64,000 nucleotides of DNA, from contig JBBPEB010000004.1 of assembly GCA_039096225.1 (NCBI GenBank), forward strand, positions 1,150,001 through 1,214,000. Reading direction: 5' to 3'. The translations under genes and the position numbers were made by a program. Under the pieces are notes generated by a model. That model made no database searches. It was not told the DNA's origin and was given only the letters and a program-made list of their open reading frames with translations. Position 1 is the first letter of the stretch. Each line of letters begins with the position of its first letter. The DNA comes from Blastocystis sp. Blastoise (lineage: Eukaryota > Sar > Bigyra > Opalinata > Blastocystidae). Shown here in pieces: positions 1 to 19,710 of the stretch.

Positions 1-5702
<5,702 letters not shown>

Positions 5703-6530
5703 CGTAATCGAAAGGATATTCAATCAAAAACTATTGTTGAAAAAAGCAAACCGAAATTTTTTCTGCAATTTTTTTTGTCAATCTCTGGAAGAAATGAAAT
5801 CTTTAGTATATAAATAAGAATATTTATGAATATTTAGTTGATCTCTTATTTGAATTTTCAAAGTATTTTTAATTTAGATTTCTTATGAATATTTACATTA
5901 AAAGTATATGATAAGAATGTTCATTGGAATACATAGATAATATATGAATTTGTTGATGAAAAGTCAGCAATATGTTCTATTATTGCTGTAATTTACAGTT
6001 TATTCTATTCACAATGATCATCAGAGACCATTTAAAATCTAGTTAATAAATATACTAAGATACAACGACAATGAAACAGTATTTCTTTTTATTACTTCCC
6101 AAGAACAAACGAACTCAATAAATATTTGATCATTTTTCTTTGTATTTATAAATTATTTGACTTGAGTCACTTAAGAATATTCAGAGAAGAAGAAAGCTGT
6201 AAAAAAAATTGTTAATACTGTTTGTATAGAGAAAAATATGTTTTTAGCTTATTTCAGAAACATAGTTTCCTTGAGATAGAATTGAAATAACATGAAATTT
6301 ATATAATTATATATATATATATATATATAAAACTAGTTCGTTTGAACTTCTGATTTAAAAACAGAAGAAAATAATTATTCAGAAGGTTTCAGTCACGAGA
6401 AAGCCTATTGAGGCGAGTTGGATTTCATATTTTTTTAGTATAATAAAGTTGAATAACTTTTAAGACCTATTTCAGGAAAATATTGTGTAAATAAAAAAAA
6501 ATATTAATTTTGTATATATTATCATAATCA
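5703..6530. other. Intergenic region between two divergent genes
   Basis: No coding exon or RNA gene was recognised. It separates the minus-strand left-edge gene from plus-strand YIF1 and should hold both promoters. A short TA run lies at about 6308-6330. Confidence 0.6.
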
Positions 6531-8514
6531 ATGTGGGAATCTACAGATGACTTTACTCCTGTTTCTATGAATCGTATGTAGTATTTAAATATGTATTTTT
6601 ATTTGTATAGAAGGAAATAATATGAATCGACCAGCTTCAATTCCTGTTCAAAAGCAAGGATATTACTCTCAATACAATGCAGCATTTAGTAACCCTCAAC
6701 AAAGAATGCCCCAACCAATGGGACAACCGATGGGACAACCGATGGGTCAACCAATGGGTCAACCTATGGGTCAGCCAATGGGTCAACCTATGGGTCAACC
6801 TATGGGACAACCTATGAGACCTTCTATGGGTCAGCCTATGAATATGGGAAATTCTCCATTTATGCCACAACCGACAAACCCTTATTCTAATGTTCCATTT
6901 AATTTATCATCAAAGTATTTTATTTTTACAATATTATGCATATACTATTTAAATAATGAAATTAAAAATAAAAAAATTTAATTTTTATTATTATTATATA
7001 TATTTATATAAATAAATATAGTCCAGCATTAAATATGGGTATTGATATGGGAAAACAGTATGTAGAGAAACAACTTCAGACCTATATGCCAGGTGTTCAT
7101 ACATGGTGGAATGATTTAAAATTTTATTTTCATGTAAATAATCAATATGTTGTCAATAAATTAAAAGTATATATATATATATATATATATTTTTTATTGT
7201 TATCTTTTTTATTCAACATTATTTTGTTTTTCATGAATGTATATATATATATTGTATATCTATTATATATTATATAGCTTCTTTTCTTCCCTTTTCAGAG
7301 TCGTAGTTGGAGACGTGCCACAAGAACAGAACAAGACGCACAAGGACATGTTACACAAGTATATATATATTATATATATTAAATATATTATATATATTAA
7401 ATATAATTATTATATGCATAACACTACTATTTTTTATGACTGTTCTATTCATTTTGATATAAATAATAATGATAATAAAATACTTTTTTATTATTATTAT
7501 TCTATATAGGTTAATTTGCCTCCCCTTGAAGATATAAATTGTCCTGATTTATATATACCTATGATGGCTTTAGTAACATTTTCTCTTATTCTTTCTTTCC
7601 TTGCAGGAACTAGAGGGAAATTTTCTCCTGAATATTTGAAAACATCTTTAACTACATCTTTCATTATCATTAATATTGAAGTATTTATATATATTCTATT
7701 TATATAGTTATAAATTTTATTATCCATTACATTTTGATTATTTATCATATATTTAATGTATTCTTATTTCTTATTACGTAGTCAATATTATATATAAATA
7801 TATATATATATAGGTTTGGTTCATTCGTATATTTATTTATTTCTTATCTTCAACATGTAGTATCATGGACTTATATGCTCTTTGCTTATATAAATTTGTC
7901 TAGTATATAGTATTATATATTATTTTATATTTATAATTCGATATGTTTATTATATTATATATATATATATTATTATTATTATATTTCTATAGTCTTAGTA
8001 TAAATGCTCTTATTCACAGTTTATTACCCTCTTATGCTTATTATATATCATTCTTATATACTGGTGTTTGTATGGCTCTTTTTATGGTATATATTCATAT
8101 TCTAGTCATATTATCAAGTTATTATTTAAATAGTGATTAAGTTATTTTTTCAATTGTTATTCATTTATTCATATTTTTAAAAATATATGTATCTATATTT
8201 TTTTCAATAATTATCATTTATTCATATTTTTTAAAATATATTTATATTTTTTCAATAGTTATTCATTTATTCATATTTTTTAAAATATATATATATATTT
8301 TTTTTCAATATTCTAACAATATTTAATATTTTTTTAAATATCTTCTCTGTTTCACTTTCTATTCTTTCTTCTATAGTTAAGAAATATCTCTACTTTATTC
8401 TATATAAATGGAGAAAATAATAAAGAAGGAAGAAAACGAAAGAATTATGTTATTTTCTTTATTAGTTTATTACAACCTCTTCTTATGTGGTTTATGGGAC
8501 AATCTATGAACTAA
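6531..8514 (+). CDS. YIF1: YIF1-family ER-Golgi membrane protein
   Basis: YIF1 is a multi-spanning membrane protein that partners YIP1 and Rab GTPases in ER-to-Golgi traffic. The first exon (6531-6573) encodes MWESTDDFTPVSMN and splices to 6611. A proline/glutamine-rich N-terminus with GQPM repeats follows. The conserved core is next: YVEKQLQTYMPG, then WNDLKFYFHVNNQYVVNKL. Further exons carry PPLEDINCPDLYIPMMALVTF, DLYALCLYKFVY and a hydrophobic exon from about 7995. The final exon (8377-8514) ends RKNYVIFFISLLQPLLMWFM, the characteristic YIF1 C-terminus. Exons join in frame at GTATAT/TATAG boundaries. Length and order match a complete YIF1 with several transmembrane helices. The only oddity is the long N-terminal tetrapeptide repeat. 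The family call is firm; exact splice sites are by eye. Confidence 0.88.
6715..6848 (+). repeat. 12-bp coding repeat (Met-Gly-Gln-Pro)n
   Basis: About ten tandem copies of a 12-bp unit encode MGQP in the N-terminal cytosolic region of YIF1. Third-position differences between copies show that it is not a very recent expansion. Confidence 0.9.
8146..8315 (+). repeat. Tandem repeat of about 60 bp in the last YIF1 intron
   Basis: Three imperfect copies of a unit containing TTCAAT, TTATTCATTTATTCATATTT and a TTTAAAATATAT tail lie inside the intron spanning 8087-8376. Confidence 0.7.
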
Positions 8515-9357
8515 AGAAATTTATTTTCATTTTTTTGTCTTCTTAAAATAAAATGTATATAATGATTTTTCTATGTTTCCAAGAGATTTTATGAATATTA
8601 TTGAAGCATTTCTTTATTATATTTTTTGACTCACTATTGTGTAAACTATACAATAAGTCTAACTTAAAAACAATCATTCTAGTGACAATCCCAATTATTT
8701 TTGCTTTGATTCACCAAATCATTTCAAGAGATTTCAATAACATACTATTTACGACATTTTGTAAAGAGTAGATTTCCTAAATTCTACACGAAAACACACA
8801 AATTTGTTTTTTATGCATTTTCTCAATATAAATAGATAAATTTCGTTTTTTCAATTTAACATAGTTTTGAACTATGTTTTATGATAATAAAAAACACATT
8901 TTTTATTCACTTTAAAAAATAATGATAAAAAGTATTTGTTAAATTTACAACAATTTTTATTCATACGAATGATGCTTTTTTAGCAAAAGTTACCATAATT
9001 AAAAACTAAAAGAAATGACATCTATATGCTTCTAAAAACAAAAAAATAAATTCAATATCCATAAAGTTCGACAAAGAACTTCTATAAAACAATTAGAAAT
9101 TCTTCAGATTCAATCTAATTCAGCGTATAACTGAATTTGATTTCAGAATGATGACTATAAAAATGTTTTAAAATATTCATGAATAAATTGTCTATTCTGC
9201 TTAATTGACGAGAATAACCATGAATATGTTTTTTGATATAAATGAGACACAACTCGTTGTTCCCATAGAAGCATTCAAATATAAAAAAAGAATGAATTTT
9301 TCTAAGCTTTTTTCATTTAATTGTATTTAATAATAAATACACTACTACATACTTTCA
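8515..9357. other. Intergenic region between YIF1 and Miro
   Basis: An A+T-rich spacer between two plus-strand genes. I see no coding exon, RNA gene or strong repeat in it. Confidence 0.6.
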
Positions 9358-11448
9358 ATGGCAGACGATATACAAGTAAAGCATGAAATAAGAATTGTTG
9401 TCTTAGGAGATTCTCAAGTAGGAAAGTCTTCAATTATCAACAGATTATTTTCAGATCATTTTTCAGATAAAGTAGAACATGTTCTTAGAGAAGTTCATAT
9501 TTCTCCAGAAGTCAACATTGAAAACATTCCACTTACTATCATGGATACTTCAGGTATTTTGGTTTCTATAGTTTTTAGTTTTTATTTGAATGATATATGT
9601 AGTGGATCCCGTTGATCTTCAAGAAACAAAAGATAAAATTGTTTCTGTATATAATTTTTTTTTTGTATTTTATTCAATAAAATTTATGTTATTTATTTAT
9701 TTTTGTTTTTTTTTTTATTTTATTAAATAAAATTTATGTTATTTATTTATTTTTGTATTTTTTTTGTATTTTATTCAATAAAATTTATGTTATTTATATT
9801 ATTTATATATATTTTTTTAATATTTATATAATATGAATTTTTTTTTTTATTAATTCTCTTATAACATTCTTGATTATAATTAATATTATAGGCTGATGCT
9901 GCTATCTTAGTATTTACAGAACAGGAATATGATTCTCTTCAAAATATTAAAATGAAATGGTTGCCTCTCGTTCTCGAAAATCATGATAGTATTCCCATGA
10001 TTATTGTTCGAAATAAGATTGATTTAAATACGAATCATACTGCTGTATTAGAATCTAAACGAGAAGAATGTAATGAACTACAATCTCTATCTAAAGTATA
10101 CATTTACAAATAATATTCTCATTTTAGATTTGAAATGTGTTTCTATTTCTATTATATATATATATATATATATATTTTTCATGTAGAATGTACAACTTTT
10201 CTTTGATGTTTCTGCTAAGACTAACAAGGATATCACAAATCTTTTCTTCTCCGTACAAAAGATTATCTCCTATCCAATTGCTCCTCTTTATGATTCCGTT
10301 GATAAGGTATATATATATATGAGTATAATGTATATATATGAGTATAATGTATATATATATATATAGGAATTAACTGCACCCTATAGACGTATATTGGTTC
10401 GTTTATTCAGAGTATTCGATAAGGATCGTGATGACGCACTCTCCGACAAGGAACTCAACGATTTTCAAGTATATAGTATTATGGTTATGTTGTTGTTATT
10501 ATTATTATTATCGTTATATTATTATCGTTATGTTGTTATTATTATGGTTATGTTGTTGTTGTTATTATTATAGTTATGTTATTATGAATATTGTTCTTAT
10601 TCTATATTACTATACTTATTATTATTAATATAATTATATATATAGTATACTTGCTATGGATCTCGACTTGACCCTATTATGCTAAAAGCCGTTAAATCTT
10701 CTCTTCGAACACGTGACACAGACTGTCTCACAGGGGATCAAAATGACTATATCACCTGTCGTGGATTCATGGAACTTCATAAACTTCTTATTTCTAAAAA
10801 TAAACCCGAAACTGCTTGGATTAATCTAAAAACATTTGAGTATATATATTATAGTATCATTATAAATTATATTATCATTATAAATTATATTATCATTATA
10901 AATTATATTATCATTATAAATTATATTATCATTATAAATTATATTATCATTATAAATTATAGTATCATTATAAATTATATTATCATTATAAATTATATTA
11001 TCATTATAAATTATATTATCATTATAAATTACTATAGTTATAATAATGAATTGGTCTATGAACCTATTCTCTCTCCTAATTCTTCATTTACTCGTGAAAA
11101 TCTTCAAGAAATTACCAGAAAATCAGAAAGAACCATAGAACTTTCTGCAGCTTCCACTAAATTTTTAATTGCTGTATTCATTTATTCATTTATTTATTAT
11201 TTTTTTATTTATTATATTTATATTTATTTATTATTATAATTCTATATGAGATGCTTTGTATAGTTATTTAAACAGTATAATAAGAATCCTGATAAATGTC
11301 TTTCTCCCACGGAAATCGCTTCTCTCTTTGAGCCCCTTCCTGACCGTCTTCCTCCCTGGACTCATGTAAATGAAGATGTACAACTATTGTATATATATAT
11401 TTATATAATAATACTATTATAACTATTGTGATAACTCTGTTTTTATGA

Positions 11449-11483
<35 letters not shown>

Positions 11484-12595
11484 TTTCTCCATCCTTCCCT
11501 CAGAATACATTATCGAATGACATAGGATGCGTCACTCTCCCTGGTTACCTCTCTATGTGGTCTCTTTATATGCATATATGTCCATATGAATGTATATATT
11601 CTATTATGCAATTAGGATTTGGAGAAACATTCGAAGATGTAGCTATTCTAACAAAGTATATATATAATATTCTTTAAAACTATTATTCTGTTTATTATTA
11701 TTATTAACTAAATTATTATTAAGTTTATATTATTCTGTTTATTATTAACTAAATTATTATTATTAACTAAAATATTATTATATGCCATAGTACACATGCT
11801 GAAGATAGTTACCGTTACAATCTGTACAAACGAAGTGTAACACACTCCTTTATTATTGGACAATCAAAAGATGATATGGTATATTTCTTTAACATAATTA
11901 TAATGTAAGAGTATTATTATATTCTAATTCTTCTTTTAATAGCTCTGCTTTTTAAATGATTTTATTAGTAAACCTTCAAATAACCGCGGAGATAACTCCA
12001 ATTCTTCTGTATCTACATTTATTAATAGTGTTGAAGCAGATGAAGATTTATCCACAAATAAATATATTCACTCTCTTATGATGACCTGCTTCTCTCCTGA
12101 ATCCATGTCTTTATTTACAAACCAATTATATCAATGTGATATCTGCTGTTTAATGTTTGACCTCACAGATCCTACTTCGTTCCAATATATTAAAGATATC
12201 ATTGTAAATATATATAATATAAATTAACATTAATAGAATAAACATCAAATATATATATATATAATATTATTTCTATTACTATTATTTATAGCCTACACTT
12301 CCTCCTACTTTAAAAATTATGCTTATTGCAAATAATAAAACACTCTCTATGGAGAATTCTAAACGAAGTGCATTATATAAAGAAGCTGAAGAATATTGTC
12401 GTTCACTAGAAATAAAACCTCCCGTGATTAATCATGTTAAATCACCTAGAAAAGAAAAAATATTCTCAATTATATATGCAATGGCTCATTATCCTGATGT
12501 ATGTATACCTTATAATGAACACAAGAGAACTGTCTCCAAATATATAAAATTCGGATTCTTCACTTCTATCACTCTTATTATAACTGGTATATATA

Positions 12596-12664
<69 letters not shown>

Positions 12665-12743
12665 ATATATAGGTGTCGTCACATACTTTTTGAAACCTGA
12701 TTTATTTAAAGACTTATTTAAAGGGAAGAAAGGAAAACAATAA
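9358..12743 (+). CDS. miro: Miro-type mitochondrial Rho GTPase (RHOT/Gem1)
   Basis: Miro is a tail-anchored outer mitochondrial membrane GTPase that links mitochondria to motors and ER contact sites. The N-terminal GTPase shows P-loop GDSQVGKSS (exon 9358-9553), RNKIDL (G4) and DVSAKTN (G5). A canonical EF-hand loop follows in FDKDRDDALSDKELNDFQ, then the EF/ELM region (SRLDPIMLKAVKSSLR, ITCRGFMELHKLL). The second GTPase-like domain spans roughly 11.8-12.5 kb. It has GQSKDDM where a P-loop is expected and ANNKTLS at the G4 position, so it probably does not bind nucleotide normally. The last exon encodes a hydrophobic helix (ITLIITGVVTYFL) and a Lys-rich tail ending at 12743, as expected for a tail anchor. 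There are about a dozen exons with short TA-rich introns. Confidence 0.9.
9651..9800 (+). repeat. Imperfect tandem repeat in a Miro intron
   Basis: Three copies of a unit containing TTTTATTCAATAAAATTTATGTTATTTAT lie within the intron between 9647 and 9891. Confidence 0.8.
10856..11036 (+). repeat. 18-bp minisatellite in a Miro intron
   Basis: About ten copies of ATTATAAATTATATTATC lie between a GTATATAT donor near 10840 and a TATAG acceptor at about 11037. The unit length is a multiple of three and has no stop in one frame, so the intron reads through as repeated IIINYI. Confidence 0.9.
12597..12662 (+). repeat. (TTA)n microsatellite in the last Miro intron
   Basis: An uninterrupted TTA run fills most of the intron that interrupts the transmembrane-anchor codons of Miro. 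Confidence 0.9.
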
Positions 12744-13035
12744 ATAATTATAATTATATATATATATTGTTTTTCATATTATATTTGTAGTCATTCATTT
12801 CGTTCATTATTATCACATTCATACATGTTTATATAACTATTATTTGTTTTTATTTATTAAACTTGCTTTAGATCGTATTATTAGTCTCCTTATGTATTAT
12901 ATATGATAGAATATACATATTTTGTAATCTTCATGCTGTATAAAATCATAAATGACAATTTATTTGGAAAAATTATTTTTTTTTTATAAAAAAACAAAAA
13001 TTATTTTTTATACAAGATTTATTCTTATTAAATAT

Positions 13036-13107
13036 TATAGTCAGCGACTTCCAAAAGGCCCTTTTTTTTTGCGGCGTCGCAATTGTCAGCAAAATTTGTG
13101 ACACAAA
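13036..13107 (+). repeat. Dispersed repeat, copy 1
   Basis: This stretch shares an ordered set of blocks with the reverse complement of 21258-21320: TATAGTCAG, CTTCC, TTGCGGCG and TTTGTGACAC. The shared order and unusual GC content suggest two copies of one dispersed element rather than chance. Confidence 0.45.
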
Positions 13108-13960
13108 AATGAAAAATGATAAATAACTTTTTTGTTTTTAATTTTAAAAATATAAAAAAAATATTTTCAAACTCAGCTCATCAAGACACGTCGATTTACA
13201 CACTTTTCATGAAAAAAGGACCGGGTGACATAAAAAAGATAATTCATTCATTGACTATTATATTATGACGTGACAGTTTTTGACTAAAAACGTATTATTT
13301 TGATATATAATGTATGACTATTTGAAAATAAGTCAAATAAAATATTTTTTGTGACACATGTTGTGACAGATACATGACTGAAAAGTATATAAGTCATCAA
13401 ATAACAACAAGTATGATTCCTATGTTTGACTATTCGTGTTAAGTTGGGTGACAAATAAAAATATTTTGTGACAATAGTCAATTGTTTATATACTTTTTTT
13501 AAGCTATTTCAAATAGTATTATTTATGTGTTATAATGAATAATATTGTCAATAAACTCTAAAATAATATTATAAAAAATAATAATGTAATTAAAAAGTTT
13601 TTGTTTTTGTTAAATATCACGAAGTAGTCTTGTAGGGACTCTACAGATACACCCTGACTAGTAATAAAAAAAAATAAACGAAAAGCATATTAAAATAATT
13701 ATTTTCAAAAACCAAACAAAAAACAACAGTATGAACAAAAGTCAGATTTTAAAAAACAATACTTCAGACAAAATGTTTTTTAATAGCCTTTAAAAATGGT
13801 TTTAAAATGTATTTTACATGTAGAATAAGTCACACAACACATTTATAATATTTATATTGTAAAATATATTATTTTTATGTTTAAAAAGGGAAAAATAAAA
13901 AAAGGTTAGTAGTCACTGGTTTTATAATTATTATATGACTTGATGATAAATATTATATAA

Positions 13961-14031
13961 GGGGTATTTGGTCGAATGGTTTATGCGCATAAAATTTTTA
14001 CATGGTCGACGGATCGATCCTTATAGGGGAC
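13961..14031 (+). other. tRNA-like sequence with A box and B box
   Basis: TGGTCGAATGG (13969-13979) fits the Pol III A-box pattern and GGATCGATCC (14011-14020) resembles a B box. A T-run follows after GGGGACATTTT. The arms do not fold into a standard cloverleaf by eye, so this is either an aberrant tRNA or a tRNA-derived repeat. Confidence 0.3.
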
Positions 14032-14320
14032 ATTTTCTTTTAAATTTTTTTGACAACTATTTATAATGATTCAATCAACTCTGCGTCATTTTTAGTATTT
14101 AAAAAACGTTTACATCACTGAGGTGTTCTTTTTGAGTTCATTATCACCACATCAATAGACAATTTATTTTCAAAAATTAATAATTTCTATTTAATAGTTA
14201 TTCTAAGCATGTCTATACTGACATAAATGTTATGAAAGATAATGAATATAAAAATTTGAAGATTTAGCTATATTTAAATTTATTATATATATTATATAAA
14301 AACAAAAAATTGAGAGAATT

Positions 14321-14388
14321 GTTGGTATAGTTGGTCAGCGCTATAGTTATAATGGTTATTGTCGCTGGTTCAAATCTTATCTGGGGCA
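14321..14388 (+). other. tRNA-like sequence with A box and B box
   Basis: TAGTTGGTCAGCG resembles an A box and GGTTCAAATC (14367-14376) is a good B box. The 3' part TTATCTGGGGCATTTTT parallels the sequence at 14021-14035. Acceptor-stem pairing is poor, so a tRNA-derived repeat is as likely as a tRNA gene. Confidence 0.35.
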
Positions 14389-15149
14389 TTTTTATTTTTT
14401 TACATGTATTGTTTTATTTTTGAATTATAATAGTCAATATATTATTACTATTATAAGAATCTATATAAAATTCTTTGTTTTCAGAGGTTAATAAAATTAT
14501 AAAATTACTCTTTTTCTTTACAAAAAGTCTATTTGATTATCAATTAATTTATAAATATATTATATAGTTTTTAGCATGAATTATTTAATTACAACATATA
14601 TATTTAGATGTTACAGAGATAAAACCGTGCTATTTTAACACACTATGATTTCAATTAAATATATTTGTCAGTTATATTAATAAAATAGCATTCTGCTTAA
14701 GATATAAATCTTATACAGAATAAAAATATATAATCAGTATAGTTATTTATTAAGATGAGATTCACAATTTATAAACATTTCTTGTGTAACATGTCTTATT
14801 TAAATCAATTATAGATTATTATACATATATAAATAAAATAGATAATATCTGAAACGTTTTACAACCTATCATTAACATAATAAAGATTATATTTTTATAA
14901 AAAACTAATGTTGAATTATTTATATTTTATTATTCTCTACTAGAAAAGATATCTGTAAATCAACTAATTCTAAATATCTACCAAACAAGAAGAATATTAT
15001 AATTAAATATGACATAGTACAATTTTAATAATATAATAGATAATATGTAAAAAATTAATCATTATAATATATATATGGAAACTCTTTCCTATCCTATATA
15101 AACTAATTATAAAACTATGAATAATTTAAATAAATATATATATAGATAA

Positions 15150-18100
15150 ATACATACCTTTATATAAAAATGTTGTTGTCCTATAATATATATAAAATCA
15201 TTTGTATATACTGTTAATAATAAAACTGATCTATTTATTATCTATATATAATATAATATGATATAAAGAAAATACATATACATTTCCATAAATTAATATT
15301 GCATAACTATATAATAATTATAATAATAATATAAATATATATACCTATCAGTTTCTATACGAGTTTCATTCTTATATATTTCTATATATAATTCTTTTGA
15401 TATATCTTCTTCTATTGTATTATTAAAGGAGTGATTATTAAGAAAAAAATATTTATATTATAAAATATATATAAATAATAATATAAAAGATATATCAAAG
15501 AGATGAACATGAATGAAAATTTGATTACCAGCTATATAAGCTATATATATAAATAATAACTATAATAATATAAATATATACTTTTATTAATTCCTTCATC
15601 ATCTAATAATTCTATATATATAATAATAATAAAAATAAATAATAAATACCATTTTTTCCATAATCTTCATAATTAGGAACAGGAATAGGATTATTATTCG
15701 AAGGGAAATGAATAAATGATTGTTGAGGGTCCATAATTGATGGAGAAATAATCAATTGAAATTGTTGTTCATAATGAACTTGTTCAAGAGAAAATGTTAT
15801 AGTATATGTATCAGCATCAATATAATACATTCTATATAATAATAATAATAATAATATCTATAATATATATACTTTGTATAAATAGTATTATGATCAAAAA
15901 TAAAGATAGCTGGCTTATTCCCTGTACAATAAGGTAAATCACATACATTGAGATTATTACCCTTAGAATCAATCAATGTTGATTTTAAGAATGGTTGAAT
16001 ATAAGTAGGGTTAATATCATTACCATAAATATCTCGTGGATGAAATGTACAATTGAATTCTATTCCTGTAGTTAATTCATCAGGACAAAGTAAATAAGAA
16101 GGAGATCCAAGAAGATTCAAATTAGGATAAGCATAAGCAGTAGTAGTAAGTATTTCTATATAGGGTTGATCTTCAAAGGATGTAGAAATAGTAATAGTAT
16201 ATAGATCTCGATAAGAAGAAAGATGAAGAGGAGAATCTATTAGAAACTATATAAATATTATAAATTATATATGATTATATATATACATGGATATGATTAT
16301 TATTGAGAGTATAAGAATAGAGAAGAGGAGGAGAAGAAGTTAAATTGAATTGTTGATTTATAGGAATAGGACTATATAATAATAAATAATAATATATAAA
16401 AATAAATATACATTTCATTATTATGAATATCTTTAACAATAACATCTAATTCTCTTCTTATTTCAGGTACAAATCCCATACTGAATGTTCCTGAATAGGT
16501 TGATAATAAAGAATACTTTAAACATGTGAATGTAGTAATTGTCACTGATATATCCAATATAGGCATATTATTATATAATAATATAAACGTATAATTACGA
16601 GCAGTAGGAAGATGAGGTATAGTTTTATAAGTACCAGGTGATGTAGTTTCAACTATATACATGATTCCATCATAATAATCTTCATCTATATTTATCCATT
16701 TAAGATTAGATTGTTGACCCGTAATAATATGTTGATTTTCATCAAATATTTGAAATAAAAAGAATGGATCAGTTTCTAAATTGACATTTAATATCGATGA
16801 TACATGAAATTTAAGAGGAGATGTTAATCTATACAGATATTGAAAATAATAATAAAAAATATATATACATGAATAGAGAATAAGGAAGAGAAGATAGAGT
16901 AACAGGAATATCTTTAGAGAATAGATTATCTTGTTTATTTTGAAAGAATAGACGTATATATAAATAAGGATATTCTGATTCAGTAAGACCAATAATAGAA
17001 GACATTTCAACAATATAATGAATATGAATACTATAAATAAATAATAAATATAAATAATAATATTAAATATACGTATTATTGAGTATATGTTTATCTACAG
17101 TGAAAGGAGTATCTTCTAAAGTATCAGCTCGTCGAATATCTATATCAATATATTCTCCTTCATGATTATATATAGAAAAAGAAGGATCTTCTTTTGAATA
17201 TCCACCTTCTTCAATATAATATGTAGCATTCAATGAATTAAAATATTCATCCTATTATAAATATATAATAATAATAATAATAAATAAATACTTTTAAATT
17301 CATATAGATATCTCCACAAATAGAAATATTAGTAGAATCACAATAAGAAACAAATTCAATTCCAGTACCATGAATATCAGTATGAGCAATATAAAGAGTA
17401 CCAGGAACAACAGCTATTATAGATAATATATATTATAAATATAAATATATTTACTTAGATAAGAATCATAGATATTTCCAGAAACTAATGTAATCAATGA
17501 AATCTTATGGAATCCTGATACTTTAGCAGGTATAGAACATGTACTAAGAAGACTTATTGAATCTGGATTCATAACATCATAATAAGTATTTCGATCTATA
17601 TAAAATTATATTCAAATTATATATATTTAAATATACCTTCTACATAACTATAATCACATATTTTATACACACTTTGTAAATTAATTACTGAATTATTATA
17701 TCTATAAATAATATATAAATAAAGAATAATAAATAATTACATATCAAAGAATTTGATGTTTATAGGAATAATATCACCAGCAGTATAAAGAGAATCATGA
17801 GTTACTTTTATTGTAGATGTACTATATATATATAAGAGAATAATAATAATTAATATACATTTCAGTAGAAGGTATAGTAGTGATATTCCATTCTAAAGAG
17901 GACCAAATATTATCTTCAGATAAACAATCTATTTTCACAGTTATATTTCTAACTTTTGAAGGTAATTGAATAAATGTATAAAGAGGACAAATAGAAGTAT
18001 ATTGATATTCTTGTGTATATATATCAAGAGAAGGAGATGTTGAAAATGAATAAAAGGATTTCTGAGTATACTATATATAATAATAATATATTAAATAAAT

Positions 18101-19649
18101 ATATATATACTTCTCCATCACCTTTAATATACACTTTATATTTATCTCTTCGATTATCTAAACAATATCCATCATCATATATATCTCTTGTATATATATA
18201 CATATACGTTAATGTGCCTGCAAAACTAATAGGACTGTAAAAAGTAGAATTAAGAAATATATATAATATTATTATTGAGAGAATATAATATAAAATAACT
18301 AATAAAAGGATATATAGATTTCAGTTTTCGAGCAATCATTAGGACTAATTCTACTTTGAATAGTACAATATATATAAGAATTAATTGTATCAATATCTTC
18401 TTCTTCTTCTTGATTTAGAAGACGTACATATAAATGACCATTAGAAATCTCACGAAAGAAACGAATGGATAATGTATATTGTGAAGTAGAATCCATAGTG
18501 ATTCTATAACTAAAGAATTGATCGGATTCCCCTGGAAATAAAGGAATATCAAATCCTTCTGAAGATGTTACATATAATTTTATTATAAAATTATTCTGAT
18601 TCACTAAATTATAATAACGATCTCTTACTATTAATGTAAACTATATATATTATTTTTATTTTTATTATTATTATATATATACATCAACACTTCTATATAA
18701 AGGAATAATTGAATAGATAGTAGAGATAGAAGAGTAGAGATAAGAAGGAACATCACTATATACTGATAATTGGAATGGAGTATTAATCACAGATAAACCA
18801 TTCACACTATAAAAATATTATTATTATTTATATAAATATTTATATATATATACATCCATCTAAAATAAACAGATTCTGAAGTATACGAAACAAATTGATA
18901 TATTAATTTTTCATGTAATGGATCTATATATATATAATAATAATAATAATAAATAAATAAATAAATAAATACCTTCTTTTGAAGTAAAGAAATAAGATTG
19001 ATCTGTATTTAATAGAATTGTTCCTGTAAATAATGTTGTAGGAACTGTATTATTATATTCATCACGAAAATATATTTCAAAATCATCTATATATATATAT
19101 ATATTATTAAATAAATATTAATTAAATAAATATATACGAATAATGCCAACACTAGTAGTTCTATTTGGTGGTATAAAAATAGTATTTGAAGGAAGAAGAG
19201 AACCATGAGTTACTGTCCATGCAGATAAAAATGGAGAATAATGAATAGGAATACCATCTACTGTTATATAAATATCATATATAGCTACATAGATAGCTTT
19301 TAAATATAAATAAAGAGAAGAAGAAGAAAGATAGGAGAAGGTATATGTAGGAAGAGATGGAACTATATATATATAGAATAATAATAAATATATATAATAA
19401 TAAATATACCCTTTCGATCACTAATAAAAGTGATTTTAATTCGTTTTTCGAGATCAATATCTATAGGTATTTGTCCACATCGACTATTAAGGAATAATTG
19501 AAGTGGATATATAGATCCTGCAGTACTCGTGAAGAAGAGAGGATATTCAGAAGGAGTAATAGTAGTAGAAGTCAAAGGAATCGTTGATACTGTAGGAGAT
19601 ATCAATTGGATGCCCTAATAGATAGATAGATAGATAGATAGATAGATGA

Positions 19650-19710
<61 letters not shown>

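Larger units (their letters stand above)
12744..14919. other. Long intergenic region with TGAC-rich stretch and tRNA-like sequences
   Basis: No protein-coding exon was found. The first part (13035-13480) holds a dispersed-repeat copy and many GTGACA motifs. Two tRNA-like sequences follow at 13961 and 14321. The rest is featureless A+T-rich sequence leading to the 3' end of the next minus-strand gene, whose exact end is uncertain. Confidence 0.5.

Noticed and set aside
13961-14031. Standard tRNA gene
   Set aside because: Pol III boxes are present but the acceptor and T arms do not pair in a normal cloverleaf, so only a tRNA-like label is supported.
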